Part shown: in pieces, positions 40,208-48,682 of the stretch
How positions within the stretch are numbered: position 1 is the first letter of the stretch
Layout of the letters: the number at the start of each line of letters is the position of its first letter
From: Lentzea xinjiangensis
Lineage (GTDB): Bacteria; Actinomycetota; Actinomycetes; Mycobacteriales; Pseudonocardiaceae
NCBI RefSeq assembly: GCF_900110955.1
Contig: NZ_FOFR01000002.1
Location: 372,001 to 436,000 of the forward strand
Length of the DNA stretch: 64,000 nucleotides
Direction of reading: 5' to 3'
Program-made: the position numbers and the translations under genes
Notes under the pieces: model-generated
Seen by the model: only the letters and a program-made list of their open reading frames with translations
Database searches by the model: none
Told to the model about the DNA's origin: nothing

Positions 40208-41698
40208 GTGGAGCAGCGTGATCCGCTGGTAGCGGGCCAGATTCCGCGGCTGGACCGGGAGGTCCGCGCGTTGCTCAACGCTGGCCGCCTGCCGGAGGCG
40301 AACAGTCTTTTCGACGAGGTGGTCACCAAGGTGTCCCCCGGCGCCGACCGCTGGGTCCGATCGGCCGTGCTGGTCAACCGGGCCGTGATGGCGTGGCGGC
40401 TCGGCCGCATCCCCCTCGCCCTGGAACTGGCCGCCGAGGGGTGGACCGACCTCGACGCCGACCGGTCGGACAGCCCCGCCGTGGCCCAGACGATGGGCTC
40501 GCTCGGCTACCTGATGGAGGGCATCGGCAACCGGCGCGCGGCGCTCGACATGCTGCGGCTGTCGGTGCAGGTGGCCCGGCGGGCGGGCAACACCGACACG
40601 CTGGCCCACTGCCTGCAGCGCCTCGGCGGTTCGTTGAACTTCCGCGCCTGCTCGGGGCCGCCCGCCGCCGCGCCGGCGATCTTCGAGGAGGCGCTCGCCT
40701 ACCTCGACGAGGGTCTCGGCATCGTCAAGGACGAGGTGCACCGGCGCGCGCTGCTCGGCGCGTTCGGCCGGTCGCTGGCCGGGGTCGGCCAGCTCGACCG
40801 GGCGGAGGAGGTCGGCGAGGAGACCCTGCGCCTGGCGGTGGACGCCCAGGACCTGTGGGGCATCTCGGTCGGCAACTGGGTCCTCGCCGTCGTGCGGCGC
40901 GAGCAAGGTGCTCTCGAACTCGCGCGCACTTATGCGGCCCGTGCGGTGAAGAACGCCGAACGGATCAACGACACGTCATTGCTGCTGCGGTTCTCCACGG
41001 AGCTGGCGGACATCTGTCACGCGCTGGACGACTCAGTCGGTGAGGCCGAGGCGTTGCGCCGGTCGGTCCAGGCCTCGCGCACGGCCACGGAGACGTTGCA
41101 GGAGGGCCTCGGCCAGGCGTTGGAGCAGCGCCGGGTGGCCGTGCAGGCACAACGGCTCGCGGTGGCGGCGCAGGAGGCCGCGGCGCGCGACCCGTTGACG
41201 GGCCTCGCGAACCGGCTCGGGCTGGAACGCGCCGCTCAGGGACTGCTGGAGTCGACAGCGGCGCGCGGGCGGGTGCCCTGGCTCGTGCTGGTCGACGTGG
41301 ACTGGTTCAAGGGCGTGAACGACGACGCCGGGCACGCCGCTGGCGACGCGGCGCTGCGCGAGATCGCGGCGTTGCTGCGCCGCGAGTGCCGGGCGGACGA
41401 CCTGGTGGCGCGCTGGGCCGGCGACGAGTTCGTGGTGCTGCTCGGCGACACCGGGCCGAACATGGACGTCGGCCCGAACGTGGCCGAGCGCATCCGCGCG
41501 GCCGTCGACGGCCACGACTGGGCGATGGTGCTCGGCGCGGTCCGCCGCCCGACGGTGAGCATCGGGGTCGCGGCTGGACCGGCCAAACTGGACCAGCTGT
41601 TCGCGGCCGCGGACATGGCGCTCTACCGCGCCAAGCGCCACGGCCGCAACAGGGTCGAGGTCGAGCCCTCGGTGGACGAGGTCGTCTCCGGGAACTGA
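40208..41698 (+). CDS. TPR-containing diguanylate cyclase (AGDEF variant)
   Basis: A 496-residue cytoplasmic protein. The N-terminal 300 residues are helical repeats of TPR type (for example LVNRAVMAWRLGRIPLALEL, SLGYLMEGIGNRRAALDMLR and RALLGAFGRSLAGVGQLDRA), then a coiled stretch. The GGDEF domain begins ARDPLTGLANRLGLERA (about 328), has the metal-binding DVDWFKGVND, and the active-site loop as AGDEF at 404-408. The first glycine is replaced by alanine, a change tolerated in some active cyclases. RxxD is not obvious before the loop, so product inhibition may be absent. GTG 40208 is preceded weakly by GGAG. Confidence 0.88.
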   Translation: MEQRDPLVAGQIPRLDREVRALLNAGRLPEANSLFDEVVTKVSPGADRWVRSAVLVNRAVMAWRLGRIPLALELAAEGWTDLDADRSDSPAVAQTMGSLGYLMEGIGNRRAALDMLRLSVQVARRAGNTDTLAHCLQRLGGSLNFRACSGPPAAAPAIFEEALAYLDEGLGIVKDEVHRRALLGAFGRSLAGVGQLDRAEEVGEETLRLAVDAQDLWGISVGNWVLAVVRREQGALELARTYAARAVKNAERINDTSLLLRFSTELADICHALDDSVGEAEALRRSVQASRTATETLQEGLGQALEQRRVAVQAQRLAVAAQEAAARDPLTGLANRLGLERAAQGLLESTAARGRVPWLVLVDVDWFKGVNDDAGHAAGDAALREIAALLRRECRADDLVARWAGDEFVVLLGDTGPNMDVGPNVAERIRAAVDGHDWAMVLGAVRRPTVSIGVAAGPAKLDQLFAAADMALYRAKRHGRNRVEVEPSVDEVVSGN

Positions 41699-41736
41699 GG
41701 GTTTCAGGCGGCCAGGGCTGCCGGTGGCCGGGGGTC

Positions 41737-42384
41737 CTAGGCGATCAGGCCGCCGCGGTAGGCCACCAGCGCGGCCTGCACGCGGTTGACCGCGCCGATC
41801 TTGCCGAGCACGGACGAGACGTAGCCCTTCACCGTCGCCTCCGACAGGTGCAGGGTGCCGCCGATCTCCGCGTTGGACATGCCCTGCCCGATCAGCACGA
41901 GCACCTCGCGCTCGCGTTCGGACAGGCTCTGGAGGAGCCTCCGCGCCGGCTCGGCCATCCGCTCACCGTCCGCGACGGCCGCGAGGACGCGCGCCGCGAC
42001 ACCGGGGTCGAGCACCGCGCCTCCGCGCGCGAGGTCGCGCACGGCCTTGACGAGCTGTTCCGGCTCGGTGTCCTTGAGCAGGAAGCCCGCCGCACCCAGC
42101 CGCAGCGCTTCCGAGACGTACTCGTCGACGTCGAACGTGGTCAGGATGCAGACCCTCGGCGGGTCGGGCAGGGTTCGCAGCCGCCGCAGCGCCACGAGCC
42201 CGTCCGAGGTGCGCATCCGGATGTCGAGCAGGACCACGTGAGGACGGTGCTGGCGCGCCAGGTCGGCTACCAGGTGCCCGTCATCGCATTCCGCGACGAC
42301 CTCGATGTCCCCGACGCTGCTCAGGATCATGCGAAGGCCGGAGCGGACGAGGTCCTCGTCGTCGGCCAGCAGAACCTTGATCAC
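41737..42384 (-). CDS. NarL/LuxR-family response regulator, orphan
   Basis: A 215-residue regulator. The receiver domain has LLADDEDLVRSGLRMIL, phospho-acceptor Asp in VVLLDIRMRTSDG, the Thr in CILTTFDVDEYV and Lys in GFLLKDTEPEQLV. The LuxR helix-turn-helix reads LSEREREVLVLIGQGMSNAE, then IGGTLHLSEATVKGYVSSVL. GGGAGG precedes the chosen GTG by four bases. No histidine kinase lies next to it, so its partner is elsewhere. Confidence 0.92.
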   Translation of the reverse strand: MIKVLLADDEDLVRSGLRMILSSVGDIEVVAECDDGHLVADLARQHRPHVVLLDIRMRTSDGLVALRRLRTLPDPPRVCILTTFDVDEYVSEALRLGAAGFLLKDTEPEQLVKAVRDLARGGAVLDPGVAARVLAAVADGERMAEPARRLLQSLSEREREVLVLIGQGMSNAEIGGTLHLSEATVKGYVSSVLGKIGAVNRVQAALVAYRGGLIA

Positions 42385-42824
42385 GACGCCTCCCGCATTG
42401 GCGTTCCGCGCTCCCACATGTTCGTGATCTTCGCGTACAACCGCCGAAGGTCACGTTAATTCTCCGTTATCTCATCATGTGGTAACGGTTTTTCCAGATG
42501 GCCGCCGACGTTCACAGTTACCGGAATAGGACGCCGACGTCGCTGCGTAAGCGCACCTGAGACAGGTGGGGCGGCCTGACGGAACTCTCCGTGACCAAAC
42601 GCGAAATCTCACTGGATGGAATGGCGTACCAGAAACACTCATACAGGCTCGGCAATCCGATTCAGTCGTTGATCATTTGGAGCTGCACGACCTCTCACCG
42701 TGTTGCGGAATCGATGCAGGACCCACGGGGACGAGATGAAAACGCGAAGCTCTTTCGTGATAGCTCTGCCTGAAAGTAACGTGCATCACAACTGCCTGCC
42801 CTGCACGGAGAGGAGCTTCGCGCG
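42385..42824. other. Upstream region of the penicillin-acylase-type gene
   Basis: 440 bases with markedly lower GC than the surroundings. An open frame at 42591-42773 (60 codons) has poor third-position GC and no ribosome binding site, so I do not call it. The stretch probably holds promoters for both divergent genes. CATGTTCGTGATCTTCGCGT near the LuxR start and TTGATCATTTGG (about 42667) are AT-rich candidates, but no box is convincing. GAGAGGAG lies about ten bases before the ATG at 42825. Confidence 0.45.
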
Positions 42825-45800
42825 ATGCGGAGAGCCAATCCGGTGACGACGCTGCTGGCGACCGCCGCCGTCACCGCCTCCCTCATGATCGTTCCGACCG
42901 CTCGGGCCGAGGAACCGCGGGCGGCGGCGTTCGCCGCCGACGACCACTGCCTCGGCCAGTGCGGCGACATCCTGCCGCCCGGCAACAACGGCAACGCGAC
43001 CCTGGCCGAGATCCTCGCCCACAAGGCGCTCGGCACCAGGCCCGCCCACTCGGCCGACCAGCTCGGCAAGTACGACGGCCTGGTCGCGGGCCACGGCGGG
43101 CTGACCAACGCCCAGCTCGCGGACTTCTTCAACGACGCGTCGTTCGGCGTGCCGTCCGACCAGGTGGAGAGCACCGTCCGGCCGCGCTCGGACGTGACGA
43201 TCGTGCGGGACAAGAAGATCGGGATGCCGCACATCACCGGCACCACGCGGTCCGGCACGATGTTCGGCGCTGGCTACGCGGCCGCGCAGGACCGGCTGTG
43301 GCTGATGGACCTGTTCCGCCACCTCGGCCGCGGCCAGCTCACCGGGTTCGCCGGTGGCGCTCCCGCGAACCGGGTGCTGGAGCAGAGCTTCTTCAACCAG
43401 ATCCCGTACACCGAGGCGGACCTGCAGAAGCAGATCGACACCGCGGTCGCGAAGGGCGGCGAGCGCGGCCGGCAGGCGCTGGCCGACGTCAACGACTACA
43501 TCTCCGGCATCAACGCCTACCTGACGCGGTCGGTCTCGGCGCGGAACTTCCCCGGCGAGTACGTGCTGACCGGGCACGCCGACGCGATCACGAACTGGAA
43601 CGACATCCAGCCGTTCAAGGCGACCGACATGGTGGCGATCGCCTCCGTCGTGGGCGGCCTGTTCGGCGCCGGCGGTGGCGGCGAGGTGCAGTCCGCGCTG
43701 GTGAGGCTGGCGGCGCAGAACAGGTACGGCGCCGCCGTCGGCGAGCAGGTGTGGCAGGCGTTCCGGGCGCAGAACGACCCCGAGGCCGTCCTGACCCTCC
43801 ACAACGGACAGTCCTTCCCCTACGCGGCCTCCCCCGCCTCCCCCCAGGGCGTGGCCCTTCCCGACGCCGGCAGCATCACGCCGGAACGGATGGTCTACGA
43901 CGAGGTGGGCGGCACCGGCGCCGCGGTCGCCGTGCCGGCCGCCGAGGACGTCGCCAAGGCCCGCGGCATCTTCGAGGATGGCGTCCTGCCCGCCGACCTG
44001 CTGAACAAGAAGCACGGCATGTCCAACGCGCTGGCCGTGTCCGGCGCCCACACCGACAGCGGGAACCCGATCGCCGTGTGGGGTCCGCAGACCGGTTACT
44101 TCGCGCCGCAGTTGTTGCTGCTGCAGGAGCTCAACGGTCCCGGCATCCGCTCCCGCGGCGTCGCGTTCGCGGGCGTCTCGATGTACGTGCAGCTCGGCCG
44201 GGGCGTCGACTACTCGTGGAGCGCGACCTCGTCGGCCCACGACATCATCGACACCTACGCCGTGGAGCTGTGCAACCCGGACGGTTCCGCGCCCACGAAA
44301 GCTTCTTCGCACTACCTGTTCCACGGCGCGTGCCTGCCGATGGAACGCCTCGAACGCAAGAACGCGTGGAAGCCGACAGTCGCGGACGGCACACCCGCCG
44401 GTTCGTACACGTTGGTGATGTGGCGGACGAAGTACGGCCTGGTGTCGAGCCGTGCGACCGTGGGCGGCAAAGTCGTGGCGTACACGACGTTGCGCTCGAC
44501 GTACATGCACGAGGTCGACTCGATCATCGGCTTCCAGGAGCTCAACGACCCGTCCGCGATCCGGTCGGCGACCGACTTCCAGCGCGCCGCCGACAAGATC
44601 GGCTACGCGTTCAACTGGTTCTACGTCGACTCCCGCGACACCGCGTACTTCAACTCGGGCCTCAACCCGGTGCGCCGTTCCACTGTGGACCCGAACCTGC
44701 CGGTGTGGGGCCGCGCGGAGTACGAGTGGGTCGGCTGGAACGGCGACGAGAACACCGCGTCGTACATGCCGTTCGCCGGGCACCCGAACTCCGTCAACCA
44801 GGACTACTACATCTCGTGGAACAACAAGCAGGCCCGTGACTTCACGTTCGGCGGGTTCGGCCACAGCGCCGTGCACCGCGGCGACCTGCTCGACGACCGC
44901 GTCCGCGCGTTGATCGCTTCAGGGCAGAAGGTGACGCGTGCGTCGTTGACCCGCGTGATGGCCGAGGCCGCTGTCGCCGACCTGCGCGCCGAGCAGGTGC
45001 TGCCCGAGCTGCTGCGGGTGGTGGAGTCCGCGCCGGTCGACGCCTCCCTGGCCCCGGCCGTGCAGAAGCTGCGGGACTGGCAGCGTTCCGGCTCGTTGCG
45101 CAAGGAGACCGCGAAGGGCAGCAAGACCTACGCCCACGCCGAAGCGATCCGGATTCTGGATGCCTGGTGGCCGCTCCTGGTGCGGGCCCAGTTCGCCCCG
45201 TCGCTGGGTGACGGCCTCTACAACGCCCTGGTCGGCGCGATCCAGGTCGACGAGGCCCCGTCCGACGCGCACGGCGCAGCGCCGCACAAGGGTTCCTCGT
45301 TCCAATACGGCTGGTGGGGCTACGTGGACAAGGACCTGCGCAGGGTCCTCGGCGACCCCGTCCAGGGCGCCTTCCCGCAGACCTACTGCGGCGGCGGCAC
45401 CCTGTCCGGCTGCCGGACCGCGCTGTCCGACTCGTTGAGGGCGGCGGTGGCCAAGTCCCCCACCGAGGTCTACCCCGGTGACGCCGACTGCGCCGCGGGC
45501 GACCAGTGGTGCGCGGACACGATCATCCACCGCGCCATGGGCGGCATCACCCACGAGAAGGTCCACTGGCAGAACCGCCCCACCTACCAGCAGGTCGTGC
45601 AGTTCCCGTCCGGCCGTGGCCAGAACATCGCGAACCTGGCCGCGGGCCGCACGGCCTCGGCGTCGTCGCACGAAACGGGCTGGAACACCCTCCCGCCGTC
45701 ACACGTGCTGGACGGCGACCCGTCGTCCCGCTGGGCGAGCGACTGGAGCGACCACCAGTGGATCCAGGTCGACCTCGGCTCCGTGCAACGGGTCGGTCGC

Positions 45801-46022
45801 GCTGTGTTGCGCTGGGAGTCGGCGTTCGCCGGCGGCTACCGCATCGAGGTTTCCGATGACGGCGCGAGCTGGCGCCACGTTTTCTCGACAAGTGCTGGCG
45901 ATGGCGGCGACGATGTCGTAGCGTTCACGCAACAGGACGCGAGATACCTCCGGATGACGGGTACCCAGCGGGCCACCCGGTACGGATACTCCCTGTACGA
46001 GCTTGAGGTCTACAGCTTGTAG
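42825..46022 (+). CDS. Secreted penicillin acylase family hydrolase with C-terminal F5/8-type domain
   Basis: A 1,065-residue exported protein. A signal peptide (MRRANPVTTLLATAAVTASL... up to ARA, about 28) precedes an Ntn-hydrolase precursor. The alpha part carries GMPHITGTTRSGTMFGAGYA and AQDRLWLMDLFRHLGRGQL. The self-cleavage site is HGM-SNALAVSG with nucleophile Ser at about 400, which becomes the N-terminus of the beta chain. Later marks are WGPQTGYFAPQLL and FNWFYVDSRDTAYFNSG. Residues about 934-1065 form a discoidin-like F5/8 type C module (NLAAGRTASASSHETGW, DGDPSSRWASDWSDHQWIQV), probably for carbohydrate binding. Substrate is an amide such as a lactam or acyl-homoserine lactone; it cannot be narrowed. 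Confidence 0.93.
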   Translation: MRRANPVTTLLATAAVTASLMIVPTARAEEPRAAAFAADDHCLGQCGDILPPGNNGNATLAEILAHKALGTRPAHSADQLGKYDGLVAGHGGLTNAQLADFFNDASFGVPSDQVESTVRPRSDVTIVRDKKIGMPHITGTTRSGTMFGAGYAAAQDRLWLMDLFRHLGRGQLTGFAGGAPANRVLEQSFFNQIPYTEADLQKQIDTAVAKGGERGRQALADVNDYISGINAYLTRSVSARNFPGEYVLTGHADAITNWNDIQPFKATDMVAIASVVGGLFGAGGGGEVQSALVRLAAQNRYGAAVGEQVWQAFRAQNDPEAVLTLHNGQSFPYAASPASPQGVALPDAGSITPERMVYDEVGGTGAAVAVPAAEDVAKARGIFEDGVLPADLLNKKHGMSNALAVSGAHTDSGNPIAVWGPQTGYFAPQLLLLQELNGPGIRSRGVAFAGVSMYVQLGRGVDYSWSATSSAHDIIDTYAVELCNPDGSAPTKASSHYLFHGACLPMERLERKNAWKPTVADGTPAGSYTLVMWRTKYGLVSSRATVGGKVVAYTTLRSTYMHEVDSIIGFQELNDPSAIRSATDFQRAADKIGYAFNWFYVDSRDTAYFNSGLNPVRRSTVDPNLPVWGRAEYEWVGWNGDENTASYMPFAGHPNSVNQDYYISWNNKQARDFTFGGFGHSAVHRGDLLDDRVRALIASGQKVTRASLTRVMAEAAVADLRAEQVLPELLRVVESAPVDASLAPAVQKLRDWQRSGSLRKETAKGSKTYAHAEAIRILDAWWPLLVRAQFAPSLGDGLYNALVGAIQVDEAPSDAHGAAPHKGSSFQYGWWGYVDKDLRRVLGDPVQGAFPQTYCGGGTLSGCRTALSDSLRAAVAKSPTEVYPGDADCAAGDQWCADTIIHRAMGGITHEKVHWQNRPTYQQVVQFPSGRGQNIANLAAGRTASASSHETGWNTLPPSHVLDGDPSSRWASDWSDHQWIQVDLGSVQRVGRAVLRWESAFAGGYRIEVSDDGASWRHVFSTSAGDGGDDVVAFTQQDARYLRMTGTQRATRYGYSLYELEVYSL

Positions 46023-46033
46023 GCCTTCGAGAT

Positions 46034-46069
46034 GAGGACGCCGATCCACCCCCAGGGGTCGGCGTCCTC
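46034..46069. terminator. Hairpin between acylase and FkbM genes
   Basis: GAGGACGCCGA (46034-46044) pairs exactly with TCGGCGTCCTC (46059-46069), loop 14 bases. It lies between convergent genes and probably serves both. Confidence 0.7.
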
Positions 46070-46076
46070 CACTTCC

Positions 46077-46817
46077 TCACCGCGCCCGGAACAGGTAGTT
46101 CCGCGTCGTCTCACCGACACCGCCGGCCGGCACCCACTCGTTGCCCCGCCAGGTGCTCATCCCGTACCCGCGTTCGGTGAGGAAGTCGGCGACGTCCTGC
46201 GCCCGATAGCCGAACCGCTCGACGTGCCGTTCCTCGATCTCCAGCAGGAACGCGGGCTTGAAGCGCTCGATGGTCTTCACGGCGCCTTCGAGCACCCGCA
46301 GCTCGGCCCCCTCGACGTCGGCCTTGACGAAGTCGAGCCGCGTGATCCCGTTGTCCTCGACGAAGTGGTCCAGCGTGTCCGTCTTGACCAGCACGTCCAA
46401 GTGCTGGTCGAACTCCTCGTTCGACCCCAGCCCGTCAGCACCGGCCGTGAGGAACGACCGCCCGGTGACCGGACTGCCGTGCCGCACCGGCACGCTCATG
46501 ACCTCACGCCCCTGCTCCTCGGCCCCCAGGGCGACCGAGTGCCGCCTGATGTTGCGCCCCTCCCGCGGCCGCAGCACGTACGACAGCGCAGGATGCGCGA
46601 ACACCAGCGGCTCGACGCTGTGGACAGTCCCTTGTGGACCGACAAGCCGCGACAGGGTCACCGTGTACAACCCCAGCGCGGCCCCGACGTCGACACAGAC
46701 GTCCCCGGGCTTGACGATCTTGCGGAGCCCGATCAGCTCCGCCTCGGCATAGGGCGTGAGCCGGGCGAGCGCCCGCAACCCGGCAACCACCGCGGCACTG
46801 CGAAGTTCGGTCAGCAC
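46077..46817 (-). CDS. FkbM family methyltransferase
   Basis: A 246-residue SAM-dependent methyltransferase. The SAM-binding motif is GDVCVDVGAALGLYTVTLSRLVG. The acidic residue after strand 2 is in VHSVEP. The FkbM-specific end of the domain is seen as LDFVKADVEGAELRVLEGA, then KPAFLLEIEERHVERFGY. FkbM enzymes O-methylate sugars or polyketides. The neighbours do not show the substrate. The gene shares strand and close spacing with the upstream hypothetical gene, so both may be one operon. Confidence 0.9.
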   Translation of the reverse strand: MLTELRSAAVVAGLRALARLTPYAEAELIGLRKIVKPGDVCVDVGAALGLYTVTLSRLVGPQGTVHSVEPLVFAHPALSYVLRPREGRNIRRHSVALGAEEQGREVMSVPVRHGSPVTGRSFLTAGADGLGSNEEFDQHLDVLVKTDTLDHFVEDNGITRLDFVKADVEGAELRVLEGAVKTIERFKPAFLLEIEERHVERFGYRAQDVADFLTERGYGMSTWRGNEWVPAGGVGETTRNYLFRAR

Positions 46818-46827
46818 CTGATCAAGA

Positions 46828-47679
46828 CTAGACGTGTCCGTTCGCGCGGTGCCCGTTCGCGTGCGGTTCGCCCGCCGGCAACCCGATCTGGTCGGCGAAC
46901 TCCGCCGCCACCCCGGACCCCCCGTACACGCTCAACGCCTTGGCCAGGTGCAACCGCAGGTCCCGCCGATGCGCGTCCTCCAGCTCGGGCAGCGCCTTCT
47001 CGACACTGCTGACCAGCGACTCGGCCCAGTGCTTGGTCGGCTCGAGCTGAGCGATCTTCACCAGCTCGGCGAGGTGCCCGGACAGCTTGACGGCCTCCTC
47101 GACCTGGTACCCGTTGCGCTGCAACCACCAGATCGTCGCCGTGCCGACGTCCGTCAGCACCTCGTCCCGCAGGTACCGGATCTCAGCCCGTTCGACGTCC
47201 CGCTCAGCCAGCTTGAACGTGGAGTTCCGCAGCAGCTCGACGTGCTTGCGAGCCATCTCCAGGTCGTCCTCGTTCACCGCGACCTTCACCTGCTCCGCCC
47301 GAGCCCACACGTGCGTCCCGGGCACCTGCCGTTCGGCGGCGAGCTCATCCCCCAGCTGCACCTGCAAGGCGGCGTGGTGCAGCAACATCACCTTGGAGCT
47401 GATCTCCTTGGCCCGCTGCAGAACGTGGTGGATGGCCGCGCTCTTCGGCGAGTTGTGCCGCAACCCGGTGGCCAGGTCGAGCCGCCAGACAACCGTGAGC
47501 CGGAGCTGGAAGTCCAACCCGTACACCGCACTGGGCAGCGGCGTCTCGAACTCCTGCTGATGAGTGCTGGCCGGCGGCACGAAGGTGAAGTCGTCGGCAC
47601 TCCTGGGCACCCGCCGCCGCCACCAGGCCTTGACGGTGCCGAGCGGTCCAGGACGGAAGTCGGGCCACGGTCTGCTCAC
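46828..47679 (-). CDS. Protein of unknown function next to the FkbM gene
   Basis: A 283-residue soluble, mostly helical and charged protein starting VSRPWPDFRPGPLGTVKAWW. It has no signal peptide, membrane helix or recognised domain. Parts such as RAKEISSKVMLLHHAALQVQ and DDLEMARKHVELLRNSTFKL suggest helical bundles. The end is HANGHRANGHV. AAGGGG precedes the GTG. It is ten bases upstream of the FkbM gene on the same strand, so a joint role is possible. Confidence 0.72.
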   Translation of the reverse strand: MSRPWPDFRPGPLGTVKAWWRRRVPRSADDFTFVPPASTHQQEFETPLPSAVYGLDFQLRLTVVWRLDLATGLRHNSPKSAAIHHVLQRAKEISSKVMLLHHAALQVQLGDELAAERQVPGTHVWARAEQVKVAVNEDDLEMARKHVELLRNSTFKLAERDVERAEIRYLRDEVLTDVGTATIWWLQRNGYQVEEAVKLSGHLAELVKIAQLEPTKHWAESLVSSVEKALPELEDAHRRDLRLHLAKALSVYGGSGVAAEFADQIGLPAGEPHANGHRANGHV

Positions 47680-47875
47680 GCCCCTTGCGTACCTGACGTT
47701 TCTCCACAAAAGAAGGTGGCCTGCCTCACTTCCCCCCAACGGCCGCAGGTGTCTCCGCCGACCCCTCACCGTGCGTGAGCAGGTGGACCTTGTGCTCGCG
47801 GCTTCGTGCTGGTCCGAGGTTGGGAGGGGGCGCTGGTCAAGTCGGTGGCGGGGCCCCGGTAGACTGCTGTCGCCA

Positions 47876-47948
47876 GCCCTAGTAGCTCAGGGGATAGAGC
47901 ATCGGTTTCCTAAACCGTGTGTCGCAGGTTCGAATCCTGCCTGGGGCA
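47876..47948 (+). tRNA. tRNA-Arg, anticodon CCT
   Basis: A cloverleaf with acceptor stem GCCCTAG/CTGGGGC, D arm GCTC-AGGGGATA-GAGC, anticodon loop TTCCTAA giving CCT for codon AGG, and T arm GCAGG-TTCGAAT-CCTGC. The discriminator base is A and CCA is encoded directly after (47949-47951). The outermost pair of the anticodon stem (27-43) is T-T, otherwise all stems pair. Confidence 0.94.
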
Positions 47949-47951
47949 CCA

Positions 47952-48188
47952 CCTTTCGCCGGGTGAAACTAAGGCCTCTGACCTGCGTATACCGGTCAGA
48001 GGCCTTAGTCTTTGGTCGATCTCTTCGCCCATTCGTGGGCTAAAGATGGTGCGAGTTCTGCGCGAGGAGCCCACCCCTCGCGAGCGCCGCCACGCTGGCG
48101 ATCACCACCTCCGAAAGTGGTGACGAGGTTCGTGATGGCCAGCCACCTCGGTGGCTGACCATCAACCAGTCCGGCTGCGTGAAACGCC
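47952..48188. other. Region downstream of tRNA-Arg, no gene
   Basis: Only hairpins are seen: the tRNA terminator (47969-48008), a small stem ACCAC/GTGGT near 48104-48121, and GCCAGCCACC/GGTGGCTGAC (about 48138-48160). There is no repeat of the tRNA 3' end and no integrase, so no sign of an attachment site in use. Confidence 0.5.
47969..48008 (+). terminator. Terminator of tRNA-Arg
   Basis: CTAAGGCCTCTGACC (47969-47983) pairs exactly with GGTCAGAGGCCTTAG (47994-48008) over a 10-base loop, 20 bases after the tRNA. Confidence 0.85.
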
Positions 48189-48662
48189 CTACGCCCGTCC
48201 CTGCCGGACGAAGGCGATGTACGGCTCGTAGGCCGAGAGATCCCGGTGCGGCTCGTAGGTGCTGAGGTAGTAGTAGTCGGCCACGATGTTGGCCTGCTGT
48301 TCGGTGTTGAAGTCGGCGAACGTCTTGCCGCGCAGGCCTTCCGGGCCGCCGTAGTCGTAGAGGCTCTTGTTGAAGAACCCGGCCAGGGCGGTGGGGAGCA
48401 GGGCGAGCACGCTGCGGCCGTGCTGGTACTGGTAGGCGTGGGTCAGCTCGTGCACCAGCCAGCGCTCGTACCTCGCCTGGTTCTGCGGGCTGGTCAGGAC
48501 GCCCTTGGGGAAGGTGACGAGCCTGGGCAACGTGCGGGCCACGCCGAAACTGCCCAGCAAGCCGCCTTCGGCCAGGCGGAGGGCGCTGATGTCCAGCGCG
48601 TCGCCGAACACCTCGCGGGCTATCTCGGCCTCGCGTGACTCCAGACCTCGGCGGAACACCAC
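48189..48662 (-). CDS. Short HExxH-motif protein, zincin-like
   Basis: About 157 residues. The central RYERWLVHELTHAYQYQHG contains HELTH, a zinc-metalloprotease HExxH motif, with a further His three residues later. SLYDYGGPEGLRGKTFADFN and EQQANIVADYYYLSTY follow, where a Glu or Asp could be the third ligand. The rest (FGDALDISALRLAEGGLLGS, RTLPRLVTFPKGVL) resembles DUF4157-like proteins. There is no signal peptide. A GTG at 48662 or 48659 is the likely start; upstream the frame is antisense to the next gene. Whether it is proteolytic is open. Confidence 0.7.
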   Translation of the reverse strand: MVFRRGLESREAEIAREVFGDALDISALRLAEGGLLGSFGVARTLPRLVTFPKGVLTSPQNQARYERWLVHELTHAYQYQHGRSVLALLPTALAGFFNKSLYDYGGPEGLRGKTFADFNTEQQANIVADYYYLSTYEPHRDLSAYEPYIAFVRQGRA

Positions 48663-48682
48663 GACACGATGGTAGGCGCGTC

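Noticed and set aside
42591-42773. 60-codon open frame upstream of the acylase gene
   Set aside because: Third-position GC is low compared with all genes around it and no ribosome binding site precedes it.
42786-44876. 696-codon minus-strand frame within the penicillin acylase gene
   Set aside because: The plus-strand gene has a signal peptide, the Ntn site and a discoidin domain; the minus-strand frame has none.
47876-48188. Integration site of a mobile element at tRNA-Arg
   Set aside because: The tRNA 3' end is not repeated nearby, no integrase is found, and the genes beyond look like ordinary chromosomal genes.
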